Below, in pieces: positions 54,396 to 59,371 of a stretch of 64,000 nucleotides of DNA. The translations under genes and the position numbers were made by a program. The stretch spans positions 62,001-126,000 of the forward strand of contig JAUICH010000007.1 of the NCBI GenBank assembly GCA_030427505.1, in the 5' to 3' direction. The stretch comes from Verrucomicrobiia bacterium (lineage in GTDB: Bacteria; Verrucomicrobiota; Verrucomicrobiia; Verrucomicrobiales; DEV007). The notes beneath the pieces are model-generated. The model did no database searches. It saw nothing but the letters and a program-made list of their open reading frames with translations, and was not told where the DNA came from. The first letter of the stretch is position 1. Every line of letters begins with the position of its first letter.

Positions 54396-54818
54396 GAGAG
54401 GCTTTCCCGTAGGGAGGTGTGCCGGTAAACACTGAAACGTCCGTCGTGAAAACCCGCGGCAGTGGCCCTGAACAAGCCACTAAGGTGTTCGTTCTTTTTG
54501 AACCTGTCTCATTGGGAGACGGGATCGTCCGAAGGAGCGGAAGTCCGGCATCATAGCTGGAGTCCCCTCATGCCACGGCCGGTCCCGCTCACCGGTGAGA
54601 TGGGTTCTTGTTGGTAAGAAAACAAAACCATGAGGAATGAGACAGTAACGGTATCCCCGCTGCCGGTCTGGAGTCTTCGTCGTCTGGAAGGACGGCGCGT
54701 AAGGCGCTTCGCTTATTCGCGGAGTGTCTCGTGACGATCTGCCAGTCCAAGCGAAGATTCCTTCCCGTCAGTAAATTGGGTTCCGGAGCTAAGTCTCGTT
54801 TCCTTTCCAATACCATGC
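54396..54818 (+). ncRNA. Structured leader RNA, unassigned
   Basis: About 420 non-coding bases between the leader peptide and the first tRNA. Local hairpins are visible: AGTGGC/GCCACT (near 54455), GTTC/GAAC around a T-rich loop, GTCTC/GAGAC, and CTCACCGGTGAG. It does not match tRNA, tmRNA, RNase P or the Y RNA pattern of this island. It may be the processed 5' leader of the array transcript. Confidence 0.35.
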
Positions 54819-54896
54819 AGGCCGTCGGCGAGTGGGTATCGCGGCGAGACTCCAAATCTCGTGCCTCAGAGGGTTCGATTCCCTCGCGGCCTGCCA
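54819..54896 (+). tRNA. tRNA-Trp(CCA)
   Basis: Acceptor AGGCCGT/GCGGCCT, stem CGAGA/TCTCG around loop CTCCAAA (anticodon CCA), T-loop TTCGATT, D-loop with GG, CCA encoded. Canonical elbow; first tRNA of the array. Confidence 0.9.
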
Positions 54897-54985
54897 GGAA
54901 TTTTCAAAGAGCAGTCTTTCCAGCTCCTCTCGTGACCCAAAGACAGGGAAAACGTAGCGGAGCGGAACTGATCAAATCTTAAAAA

Positions 54986-55061
54986 GGGCGCCCATGTTCC
55001 ATAGGGGCGACATTGCCTTGCAAGCAACGTGTGGCGGGTGCAAGTCCCGTGGCGTCCACCA
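54986..55061 (+). tRNA. tRNA-Ala(TGC)
   Basis: Acceptor GGGCGCC/GGCGTCC, loop CTTGCAA (TGC), CCA encoded. T-loop is TGCAAGT (T55 to G) and the D-loop has AG where GG is expected. First member with the swapped elbow. Confidence 0.85.
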
Positions 55062-55098
55062 ATTCCAGGGAGGGATGTGCAAAGTCCCTCCCCCGATT

Positions 55099-55154
55099 CC
55101 GATCCTGACCATCAGACCGGACGCAGGATGTCTGTGCGACCAGGATCGGTTTTT
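55099..55154 (+). ncRNA. Hairpin RNA or terminator between tRNA-Ala and tRNA-Pro
   Basis: Outer stem CCGATCCTG/CAGGATCGG (9 bp), inner stem CAGAC/GTCTG, then TTTTT. It may end transcription early or be a small RNA inside the array. The surrounding 55062-55210 holds no tRNA. Confidence 0.5.
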
Positions 55155-55210
55155 CTTTCTTCCATTCTTTTTTCCAACGGCGGCGCGCGTTCATGCGGGC
55201 TGCCCCATTC

Positions 55211-55287
55211 CGCGGTGAAGGCGAAGGAGTCGAGCCACGTGCCTTGGGAGCACGGGAAAGCAGGTGCGAGTCCTGCTACCGCGACCA
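55211..55287 (+). tRNA. tRNA-Pro(TGG)
   Basis: Acceptor CGCGGTG/TACCGCG, perfect stem CGTGC/GCACG with loop CTTGGGA (TGG), T-loop TGCGAGT, D-loop GGAGTC with AG, CCA encoded. Swapped elbow. Confidence 0.87.
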
Positions 55288-55343
55288 TTTCCTGCCGGAA
55301 GATCCCCTCCATTTCTTAGGGGTCATTTCCGGCGCTTCCGAAT

Positions 55344-55414
55344 CGGAAACCAGGAAGTCCTGCGCTGGGGCTCATAACCCCGGATGCCCGGAGCATTACC
55401 GGGGTTTCCCACCA
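55344..55414 (+). tRNA. tRNA-Met(CAT), reduced D-arm
   Basis: Loop CTCATAA (CAT), T-stem CCCGG/CCGGG with loop AGCATTA, CCA encoded. Acceptor CGGAAAC/GTTTCCC has a C-C mismatch at 1-72. The D region is only CAGG-AAGT-CCTG, a 4-base loop lacking G18-G19; total 71 bases. Confidence 0.75.
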
Positions 55415-55443
55415 TCTGCACCAAACCAACAGAACAACCAAAC

Positions 55444-55531
55444 TGGGGCGCGACGGAGAAAGAGAGCCGTGCCGGTCTTTGAAACCGGAGTCCGTGCGAC
55501 TGAGTGGGTGCAAATCCCGCCGCCCCTGCCA
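55444..55531 (+). tRNA. tRNA-Gln(TTG) with long variable arm
   Basis: Anticodon stem CCGGT/ACCGG, loop CTTTGAA (TTG). A 15-base variable arm (AGTC/GACT stem) makes it class II, unusual for Gln. T-loop TGCAAAT, D-loop AAAGAG with AG, CCA encoded. First base mispairs (T-T). Confidence 0.8.
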
Positions 55532-55549
55532 ACTCAACTCCGAAATGCG

Positions 55550-56158
55550 ATGCAAGCCATGCCACTTCCGATTCCCGCCATAAGTAAGGAAACCCTGATC
55601 GAACGGGTCCCGGTCAGTTTCGAAACCGAACGGTTGCTGATACGCCGGACCTGCGACGAGGACGCCGGGCCGATTCACCAAACTATCCTGGAAAGTTGGG
55701 ACGCCCTGCACGACGAAATGATCTGGGCGGCGGAGGAATCGAGAAAAGACTTTGCCCGGACGGCCGAGTTCATCCGGGAAACCCAGGAAAAAAGCCTGGA
55801 GGGTGAAGGGTTCACTTTCCAGTTCTACCACCGGCGGGAAAGCTGCCACGTAGGCGCGATGGGGCTGCACCACATCGAGTGGGACGTGCCCAAGTTCGAG
55901 ATTGGGTACTGGCTGAACGCAAACCACTGGGGCCGTGGCTACATGACGGAAGCGGTGAGTGCGCTGAGCCGCCTCTTGATCGCTGAAGCCGGTGCCGCCC
56001 GGGTGGAGATTCGGTGTTCCAGTGCCAACCGGCGCAGCGCGGCGGTGGCGCAGAGGGCTGGGTTTCACCACGAAGCCACCCTGGCCAATGATCGCCGTCA
56101 TCATTTGACGCACGAGCTGCACGACACCCATGTGTATGTCTTGCTACCCAGCAGCTGA
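55550..56158 (+). CDS. GNAT acetyltransferase inside the tRNA array
   Basis: A 202-residue RimJ/RimL-like N-acetyltransferase. FETERLLIRRTCDEDAG is the family start, and FEIGYWLNANHWGRGYMTEAVSAL contains the acetyl-CoA loop (Q/R-x-x-G-x-G/A region, here HWGRGY), followed by RVEIRCSSANRRSAAVAQRAGF. Possible targets are a ribosomal protein, an antibiotic or aminoacyl-tRNA; GNAT toxins of the AtaT/TacT type acetylate charged tRNA, but this sequence is closer in feel to RimL. It lies 18 bp after tRNA-Gln and 20 bp before the next tRNA-like gene, so it is probably in the array transcript. ATG at 55559 is an alternative start. Confidence 0.85.
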   Translation: MQAMPLPIPAISKETLIERVPVSFETERLLIRRTCDEDAGPIHQTILESWDALHDEMIWAAEESRKDFARTAEFIRETQEKSLEGEGFTFQFYHRRESCHVGAMGLHHIEWDVPKFEIGYWLNANHWGRGYMTEAVSALSRLLIAEAGAARVEIRCSSANRRSAAVAQRAGFHHEATLANDRRHHLTHELHDTHVYVLLPSS

Positions 56159-56178
56159 CGCACCGTCGTCTTTCAAAC

Positions 56179-56247
56179 TCCCCCGTAGCTTAACGAAGAG
56201 CGCCACCCTTCGGGGTGGAGGTCCCGGAGCGAAACCGGGCGGGGCAA
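56179..56247 (+). tRNA. tRNA-like RNA with UUCG tetraloop in place of the anticodon loop
   Basis: T-arm CCCGG-AGCGAAA-CCGGG, acceptor TCCCCCG/CGGGGCA with one mismatch, D-arm GCTT/GAGC. The anticodon arm is CCACCC-TTCG-GGGTGG, a perfect stem closed by the very stable UUCG tetraloop; read as a 6-base loop it would be TCG (Arg). No CCA is encoded. Probably not a decoding tRNA. Confidence 0.65.
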
Positions 56248-56271
56248 CTTTCCAAATTCAGTTTTCTCAAA

Positions 56272-56361
56272 AGGCGCGCGCCGGAGCTTAGAGAGCCGGG
56301 CCGGTCTGTAAAACCGGTGCCCGAAAGGGTTGAGAGGGTGCAAATCCCTCGGCGCCTACCA
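56272..56361 (+). tRNA. tRNA-Tyr(GTA)
   Basis: Class II with long variable arm, as normal for bacterial Tyr. Stem CCGGT/ACCGG, loop CTGTAAA (GTA), T-loop TGCAAAT, D-loop TTAGAG (AG), CCA encoded. Swapped elbow. Confidence 0.88.
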
Positions 56362-56380
56362 CTTTCCAACCATCTGGAAT

Positions 56381-56469
56381 TCGCCCGTAGCTCAATGGTA
56401 GAGCGCCCGGCTGTTAACCGGGAGGCCCTTATAAGGTGCGTCGTGGTTCGAGTCCACGCGGGTGAGCCA
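56381..56469 (+). tRNA. tRNA-Asn(GTT) with long variable arm
   Basis: Acceptor TCGCCCG/CGGGTGA, stem CCCGG/CCGGG, loop CTGTTAA (GTT). A 19-base variable region with CCTT/AAGG stem is unusual for Asn. T-loop TTCGAGT with D-loop GG: canonical elbow. CCA encoded. Confidence 0.85.
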
Positions 56470-56488
56470 ATTTCGCCAATCTTTCAAC

Positions 56489-56580
56489 GGAGGTCCGCAA
56501 GGCTGGCGTGCTAATCGGTCTTGAAAACCGTGAGTACCTCTGACCGGGTCGTGAGAGTTCGATCCTCTCGGCCTCCGCCA
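56489..56580 (+). tRNA. tRNA-Ser(TGA)
   Basis: Class II. Acceptor GGAGGTC/GGCCTCC, loop CTTGAAA (TGA), long variable arm, T-loop TTCGATC, D-loop GG, CCA encoded. Canonical. Confidence 0.9.
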
Positions 56581-56597
56581 TTTTCCAAACTAACAAA

Positions 56598-56673
56598 GGT
56601 CCAGTAGCTCAATTAGCAGAGCGTCCGCCTGATAAGCGGGAGGCAGTTGGGGCAGAACCAACCTGGACTACCA
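56598..56673 (+). tRNA. tRNA-Ile(GAT)
   Basis: Acceptor GGTCCAG/CTGGACT, loop CTGATAA (GAT). T-loop GGCAGAA lacks TTC; D-loop AATTAGCA has A18-G19. CCA encoded. Confidence 0.85.
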
Positions 56674-56696
56674 TTTTTTCGACCCAGAAAAGAAAC

Positions 56697-56770
56697 GGCT
56701 GCATAGCTCACGCAGGAGAGCGTTGGTCTGAAGTACCGGAGGGCAGGGTGCGACTCCCTGGCAGCTACCG
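56697..56770 (+). tRNA. tRNA-Phe(GAA)
   Basis: Stem TTGGT/ACCGG, loop CTGAAGT (GAA), T-loop TGCGACT, D-loop GCAGGA (AG). The 3' end reads CCG instead of CCA; the acceptor has a weak first pair. Confidence 0.75.
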
Positions 56771-56785
56771 TCTTTCCTAACCGAA

Positions 56786-56859
56786 GGCCCGTTGGGGTAA
56801 TAGTAACCTGCCTGTTTGTCTCACAGGAACCGCCGGAGCGTAACCGGCACGGGCCGCCA
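56786..56859 (+). tRNA. tRNA-Asp(GTC), copy 1
   Basis: Acceptor GGCCCGT/ACGGGCC, stem CCTGT/ACAGG, loop TTGTCTC (GTC, with T37). T-loop AGCGTAA, D-loop TAGT (AG), CCA encoded. Confidence 0.82.
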
Positions 56860-56875
56860 CTTTCCCTGACAAAGG

Positions 56876-56951
56876 GGTCCATTGGTGCAGCCAGTCAGCA
56901 CACCGGCCCGTCAAGCCGGAGACACCGGAGCAAAGCCGGTATGGACCGCCA
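56876..56951 (+). tRNA. tRNA-Asp(GTC), copy 2, with C33
   Basis: Acceptor GGTCCAT/ATGGACC, stem CCGGC/GCCGG, loop CCGTCAA: position 33 is C, not the near-universal T. T-loop AGCAAAG, D-loop CAGTC (AG), CCA encoded. Confidence 0.78.
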
Positions 56952-56967
56952 TTTTCGATTCAACCAA

Positions 56968-57041
56968 CTTCCCGTGGTGTAAGAGAGGCATCTCACTCTG
57001 CGAAGGTGAGGGACCGGGTGCAATTCCTGGCGGGAAGGCCA
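56968..57041 (+). tRNA. tRNA-Arg(GCG)
   Basis: Acceptor CTTCCCG/CGGGAAG, loop CTGCGAA (GCG), T-loop TGCAATT, D-loop with AG, CCA encoded. Confidence 0.83.
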
Positions 57042-57071
57042 ATTTCTTAACCACCTAGAAACTTTCTCAAC

Positions 57072-57146
57072 TCCTCCGTGGCAGAACAGGTATGCACCCG
57101 GCTTTTAACCGGGGTGAAGTAGGTGCAAGTCCTACCGGGGGAACCA
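57072..57146 (+). tRNA. tRNA-Lys(TTT)
   Basis: Acceptor TCCTCCG/CGGGGGA, stem CCCGG/CCGGG, loop CTTTTAA (TTT), T-loop TGCAAGT, D-loop ACAGGTA (AG), CCA encoded. Confidence 0.87.
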
Positions 57147-57181
57147 ATTTTTCAATCCGGACGCTCTGGCGGCGTTCAGAT

Positions 57182-57256
57182 GGGGACCATGGTGTAAGAG
57201 CAGCATTCGGCTCTGTGACAGCCGCGGTGCGGGTGCGAATCCCGCTGGTCCCCCCA
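57182..57256 (+). tRNA. tRNA-His(GTG)
   Basis: Carries the His-specific extra G(-1) opposite C73, then GGGACCA/TGGTCCC. Stem CGGCT/AGCCG, loop CTGTGAC (GTG), T-loop TGCGAAT, D-loop AAGAGCA (AG), CCA encoded. The retained G(-1) argues for real charging. Confidence 0.87.
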
Positions 57257-57277
57257 CTTTACATCCATCCAAAAAAT

Positions 57278-57353
57278 GACGCCGTGGCGCGAGCAGTGAG
57301 GCAGCCGGCTGCAACCCGGCTTTACGAAGGTGCAACTCCTTCCGGCGTCTCCA
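57278..57353 (+). tRNA. tRNA-Cys(GCA)
   Basis: Acceptor GACGCCG/CGGCGTC, stem GCCGG/CCGGC, loop CTGCAAC (GCA), T-loop TGCAACT, D-loop GCAGTG (AG), CCA encoded. Confidence 0.86.
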
Positions 57354-57370
57354 TTTTCTGATCCCAGAAT

Positions 57371-57445
57371 GTGCCGTTCGTCTAATTAGAAAGATACCTG
57401 GCTTCCAACCAGGCGATGCCGGGGCAGATCCGGCACGGTGCTCCA
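57371..57445 (+). tRNA. tRNA-Gly(TCC)
   Basis: Acceptor GTGCCGT/ACGGTGC, stem CCTGG/CCAGG, loop CTTCCAA (TCC). T-loop GGCAGAT, D-loop ATTAGAA (AG), CCA encoded. Confidence 0.86.
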
Positions 57446-57473
57446 CTTTTCTTTCCACCCAAACCACCATCAA

Positions 57474-57570
57474 GGAGGTCTGAAGCGGCCAAGGTGCCGC
57501 CCGCGTCTGCTAAACGAAGGGTTCCCAGGGTCACCTGGAGAATGTGGAGCATGTCCACCGGCCTCCGCCA
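57474..57570 (+). tRNA. tRNA-Ser(GCT)
   Basis: Class II, 97 bases. Acceptor GGAGGTC/GGCCTCC, loop CTGCTAA (GCT) on a weak stem, long variable arm, T-loop AGCATGT, CCA encoded. Confidence 0.75.
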
Positions 57571-57592
57571 CTTTCCTGATCCGCACTGATAC

Positions 57593-57666
57593 GGGGGCTT
57601 AGTTCAAAAGCAGAACGTCTCTCTTACACGGAGAAGAAGGAGGAGCGTTACCTCCAGTCCTCACCA
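57593..57666 (+). tRNA. tRNA-Val(TAC)
   Basis: Acceptor GGGGGCT/AGTCCTC, stem TCTCT/GGAGA, loop CTTACAC (TAC), T-stem GGAGG/CCTCC with loop AGCGTTA, D-loop AAAAGCA (AG), CCA encoded. Confidence 0.84.
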
Positions 57667-57685
57667 GTTTCTCTCAATCAAGATG

Positions 57686-57756
57686 AAGGGCTTAGTTTAA
57701 AAGTAGAATGCCTCCTATTCAAGGAGGAGGCGGGGGAGCGTTACCTCCAGCCCTTC
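57686..57756 (+). tRNA. tRNA-Glu(TTC) with A33
   Basis: Acceptor AAGGGCT/AGCCCTT, stem CCTCC/GGAGG, loop TATTCAA: A at position 33. T-loop AGCGTTA, D-loop AAAAGTA (AG). CCA is not encoded (TGG follows). Confidence 0.7.
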
Positions 57757-57774
57757 TGGCTTCTTCTCTAGAAT

Positions 57775-57848
57775 GAGAGCTTAGTTCAAAAGTAGAACCC
57801 CTCTCCGACGCAGAGGTGACGATGGAGCGTTACCATCAGCTCTCACCA
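57775..57848 (+). tRNA. tRNA-Val(GAC) with C33
   Basis: Acceptor GAGAGCT/AGCTCTC, stem CCTCT/AGAGG, loop CCGACGC: C at position 33. T-loop AGCGTTA, D-loop with AG, CCA encoded. Confidence 0.76.
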
Positions 57849-57869
57849 CTTTTTTTCCCGAACTGAAGC

Positions 57870-57943
57870 GGGGGCTTAGCTCAAAAGAAGAGCGCTTCTC
57901 TCACGCAGAAGAGACGGCGGCGCGATACCGTCAGCCCTTACCA
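57870..57943 (+). tRNA. tRNA-Val(CAC)
   Basis: Acceptor GGGGGCT/AGCCCTT, stem CTTCT/AGAAG, loop CTCACGC (CAC), T-stem GGCGG/CCGTC with loop CGCGATA, D-loop AAAAGAA (AG), CCA encoded. Close relative of the preceding three genes. Confidence 0.8.
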
Positions 57944-57982
57944 TTTTTTGCGCCCTCATCCAGAGAGCCTGCCAAACGGAAC

Positions 57983-58059
57983 GCTTCCATAGCTCAATGG
58001 AGCAGAGCGCCTGGCTTCGGACCAGGAGGTTGCAGGTTCGAGTCCTGCTGGGAGTGCCA
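57983..58059 (+). tRNA. tRNA-Arg(TCG), canonical
   Basis: Acceptor GCTTCCA/TGGGAGT, stem CCTGG/CCAGG, loop CTTCGGA (TCG), T-loop TTCGAGT, D-loop ATGGAGCA (GG), CCA encoded. Confidence 0.92.
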
Positions 58060-58085
58060 GTTTTTCGGACCACAAGATTTTCAAC

Positions 58086-58159
58086 GCGGCATTCGTTTAA
58101 TAGTAAGACGCGGGCTTGCCAGTTCCGTAACCCCGGAGCGTTACCGGGATGCCGCACCA
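58086..58159 (+). tRNA. tRNA-Gly(GCC)
   Basis: Acceptor GCGGCAT/ATGCCGC, loop TTGCCAG (GCC) on an imperfect stem, T-stem CCCGG/CCGGG with loop AGCGTTA, D-loop TAGT (AG), CCA encoded. Confidence 0.74.
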
Positions 58160-58185
58160 TTTTATCATTCGTTTAAGACCAACTC

Positions 58186-58274
58186 GCCCGGTGTTCCCCA
58201 AGTGGCGTTCTAAACCACAGGCAGAAAATCAATGGGGGTAGAGCCGTGGGGTGCAACTCCTCCACCGGGTTCCA
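58186..58274 (+). tRNA. tRNA-like RNA, isotype undetermined
   Basis: Acceptor GCCCGGT/ACCGGGT with CCA and T-loop TGCAACT are clear. The interior does not fold as a standard cloverleaf: GTGG/CCAC encloses CGTTCTAAA (TCT if a 7-base loop), leaving no normal D-arm and a very long variable region. Total 89 bases. Confidence 0.55.
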
Positions 58275-58291
58275 ATCCTTTTCTTCTCAAC

Positions 58292-58368
58292 TCCCCACGT
58301 GGCAGAGACAGCAATGCACTCCTCTCGTAAAGGAGACCATGCCGGTGCGACTCCGGCCGGGGGAACCA
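58292..58368 (+). tRNA. tRNA-Thr(CGT)
   Basis: Stem CTCCT/AGGAG, loop CTCGTAA (CGT), T-loop TGCGACT, D-loop ACAGCA (AG), CCA encoded. The acceptor TCCCC-A-CG/CGGGGGA has a bulged A. Confidence 0.82.
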
Positions 58369-58398
58369 TTTTCTTTTCGAATTCTAACCCACATCAAT

Positions 58399-58474
58399 GG
58401 CCCCGTAGCCCAATAGCAGAGGCGCCGGTCTCAGAAGCCGGAGGTTGAAGGTGCAAATCCTTCCGGGGCTACCA
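58399..58474 (+). tRNA. tRNA-Leu(CAG) with short variable loop
   Basis: Acceptor GGCCCCG/CGGGGCT, loop CTCAGAA (CAG). The variable loop is only AGGTT, class I, whereas bacterial Leu tRNAs are class II. T-loop TGCAAAT, D-loop AATAGCA (AG), CCA encoded. Confidence 0.84.
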
Positions 58475-58499
58475 TTTTCACAACAAGCAAACCAACCAC

Positions 58500-58575
58500 G
58501 CCCGTGTGGCCCAGCAGCAGAGGCAATCGACTTAAAATCGATGAGTCGCGGGTGCAACTCCCGCCACGGGTACCA
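58500..58575 (+). tRNA. tRNA-Leu(TAA) with short variable loop
   Basis: Acceptor GCCCGTG/CACGGGT, stem ATCGA/TCGAT, loop CTTAAAA (TAA), 5-base variable loop, T-loop TGCAACT, D-loop GCAGCA (AG), CCA encoded. Again class I instead of class II. Confidence 0.84.
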
Positions 58576-58602
58576 ACCTCACTTTTACTAACAAAGCCAA
58601 AA

Positions 58603-58726
58603 CGCACGGTAGTGACCGCGAGAGATCCTTCGGAGAATCTGAGTGCTACTCAGAAGCAGGTTCGACTCCTGCCCGGGCCTCCTTATATATGGCCCGGATT
58701 CATGCTCTCCACCTGTTCTCCGTGCG
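58603..58726 (+). ncRNA. Y RNA-like gene 1
   Basis: Terminal stem CGCACGG/CCGTGCG, conserved GGTAGTGA at the 5' side and TTCTCC at the 3' side. The interior has a tRNA T-arm (GCAGG-TTCGACT-CCTGC) directly followed by a closed acceptor-like stem CCGGGCC/GGCCCGG capped by a loop, so the tRNA part is circularly permuted. No D-arm could be seen. Confidence 0.8.
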
Positions 58727-58740
58727 ACCCTCTTTTCCAT

Positions 58741-58811
58741 GCCCCTGTCGTCTATAGGTAGGATAACGGATTTTCATTCCGTCGAACCGGGTTCGATTCC
58801 CGGCGGGGGTA
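58741..58811 (+). tRNA. tRNA-Glu(TTC), canonical elbow
   Basis: Acceptor GCCCCTG/CGGGGGT, stem ACGGA/TCCGT, loop TTTTCAT (TTC), T-loop TTCGATT, D-loop ATAGGTA (GG). No encoded CCA. Direct contrast to the next gene. Confidence 0.88.
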
Positions 58812-58831
58812 CTTCTTTTCCTTTAACTAAA

Positions 58832-58907
58832 GGGCCTATCGTCTATGTCAGTAGGACGGCGAGCTTTCAATTCGCAAAACCGGGTGCGAGTCCCGGTAGG
58901 CCTGCCA
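58832..58907 (+). tRNA. tRNA-Glu(TTC), swapped elbow
   Basis: Acceptor GGGCCTA/TAGGCCT, loop CTTTCAA (TTC), T-loop TGCGAGT, D-loop ATGTCAGTA (AG), CCA encoded. Same isotype as its neighbour but with A18 and G55. Confidence 0.87.
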
Positions 58908-58939
58908 TTTTTAAAAACCAACACTAGCGGGAACGAGTT

Positions 58940-59061
58940 TGCGCGGCAGTGAGGCTGAGAGTTCCTTCGGTTAATCTGGCGAGAGCCAGAAAACAGGTTC
59001 GAGTCCTGTCCGGCCCCCCATTCGACGGGGCCGGATGACTTTCCCCGGTATTCTCCGCGCA
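58940..59061 (+). ncRNA. Y RNA-like gene 2
   Basis: Stem TGCGCGG/CCGCGCA, GGCAGTGAGG at the 5' side, TATTCTCC at the 3' side. Contains hairpin TCTGGC-GAGA-GCCAGA, a T-arm ACAGG-TTCGAGT-CCTGT and a capped acceptor-like stem (CCGGCCCC/GGGGCCGG). No D-arm. Confidence 0.8.
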
Positions 59062-59088
59062 TTTCTTTGCCGCTTCTTGCAATCAAAA

Positions 59089-59162
59089 TCACTTGGCAGT
59101 GAGGAGCTGGGTTACTTCGTTAAGGTAAACGCAAAACACCCACTCCGTATTTCTCCAAGTGA
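59089..59162 (+). ncRNA. Y RNA-like gene 3, minimal form
   Basis: Perfect 8-bp stem TCACTTGG/CCAAGTGA, GGCAGTGAGGAGCTGGGTTAC and CTCCGTATTTCTCC as in its neighbours, but only a short loop without any tRNA-like module. A farther stem TTCTTGCAA/TTGCAAGAA flanks it. Confidence 0.8.
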
Positions 59163-59192
59163 CCACTTTTGCAAGAATTTGAGACAGTAAAT

Positions 59193-59330
59193 CGCCTGGC
59201 AGCGAGGAATCGGGTTACTTCGACTCAGAATCGCGTGGTGCGGGTTCGAATCCCGCCTTCCCGGACATTGATCGGGAAGTAGCTTAATCGGTAGAGCACG
59301 TTACAGTCCCGCTCCGTTTTTCTCCGGGCG
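59193..59330 (+). ncRNA. Y RNA-like gene 4 with permuted tRNA module
   Basis: Stem CGCCTGG/CCGGGCG, GGCAGCGAGG and CTCCGTTTTTCTCC. Inside, in order: T-arm GCGGG-TTCGAAT-CCCGC, 3' acceptor strand CTTCCCG, loop, 5' acceptor strand CGGGAAG, D-arm GCTTAATCGGTAGAGC. That is a whole tRNA top in permuted order, with canonical G18-G19 and TTC. Confidence 0.88.
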
Positions 59331-59371
59331 GCCTGTCTCTTTTCTTTTATCGCCGTCTAGCGGCAACAAAA

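Noticed and set aside
57876-58160. Minus-strand frame across the array (SRTRTCNLLVRSQAL...)
   Set aside because: Antisense translation of tRNA genes; no ribosome site and typical false-protein wording.
58640-58690. Apparent tRNA-Ser(GCT) in Y RNA gene 1
   Set aside because: A T-arm and an anticodon-like loop are present, but there is no matching 5' acceptor; the acceptor-like stem is closed on itself, which fits a Y RNA module.
54986-58907. CRISPR array or phage tRNA cassette as explanation for the repeats
   Set aside because: The units are individually different foldable tRNAs, not identical repeats with spacers, and no phage structural or cas genes are in the window.
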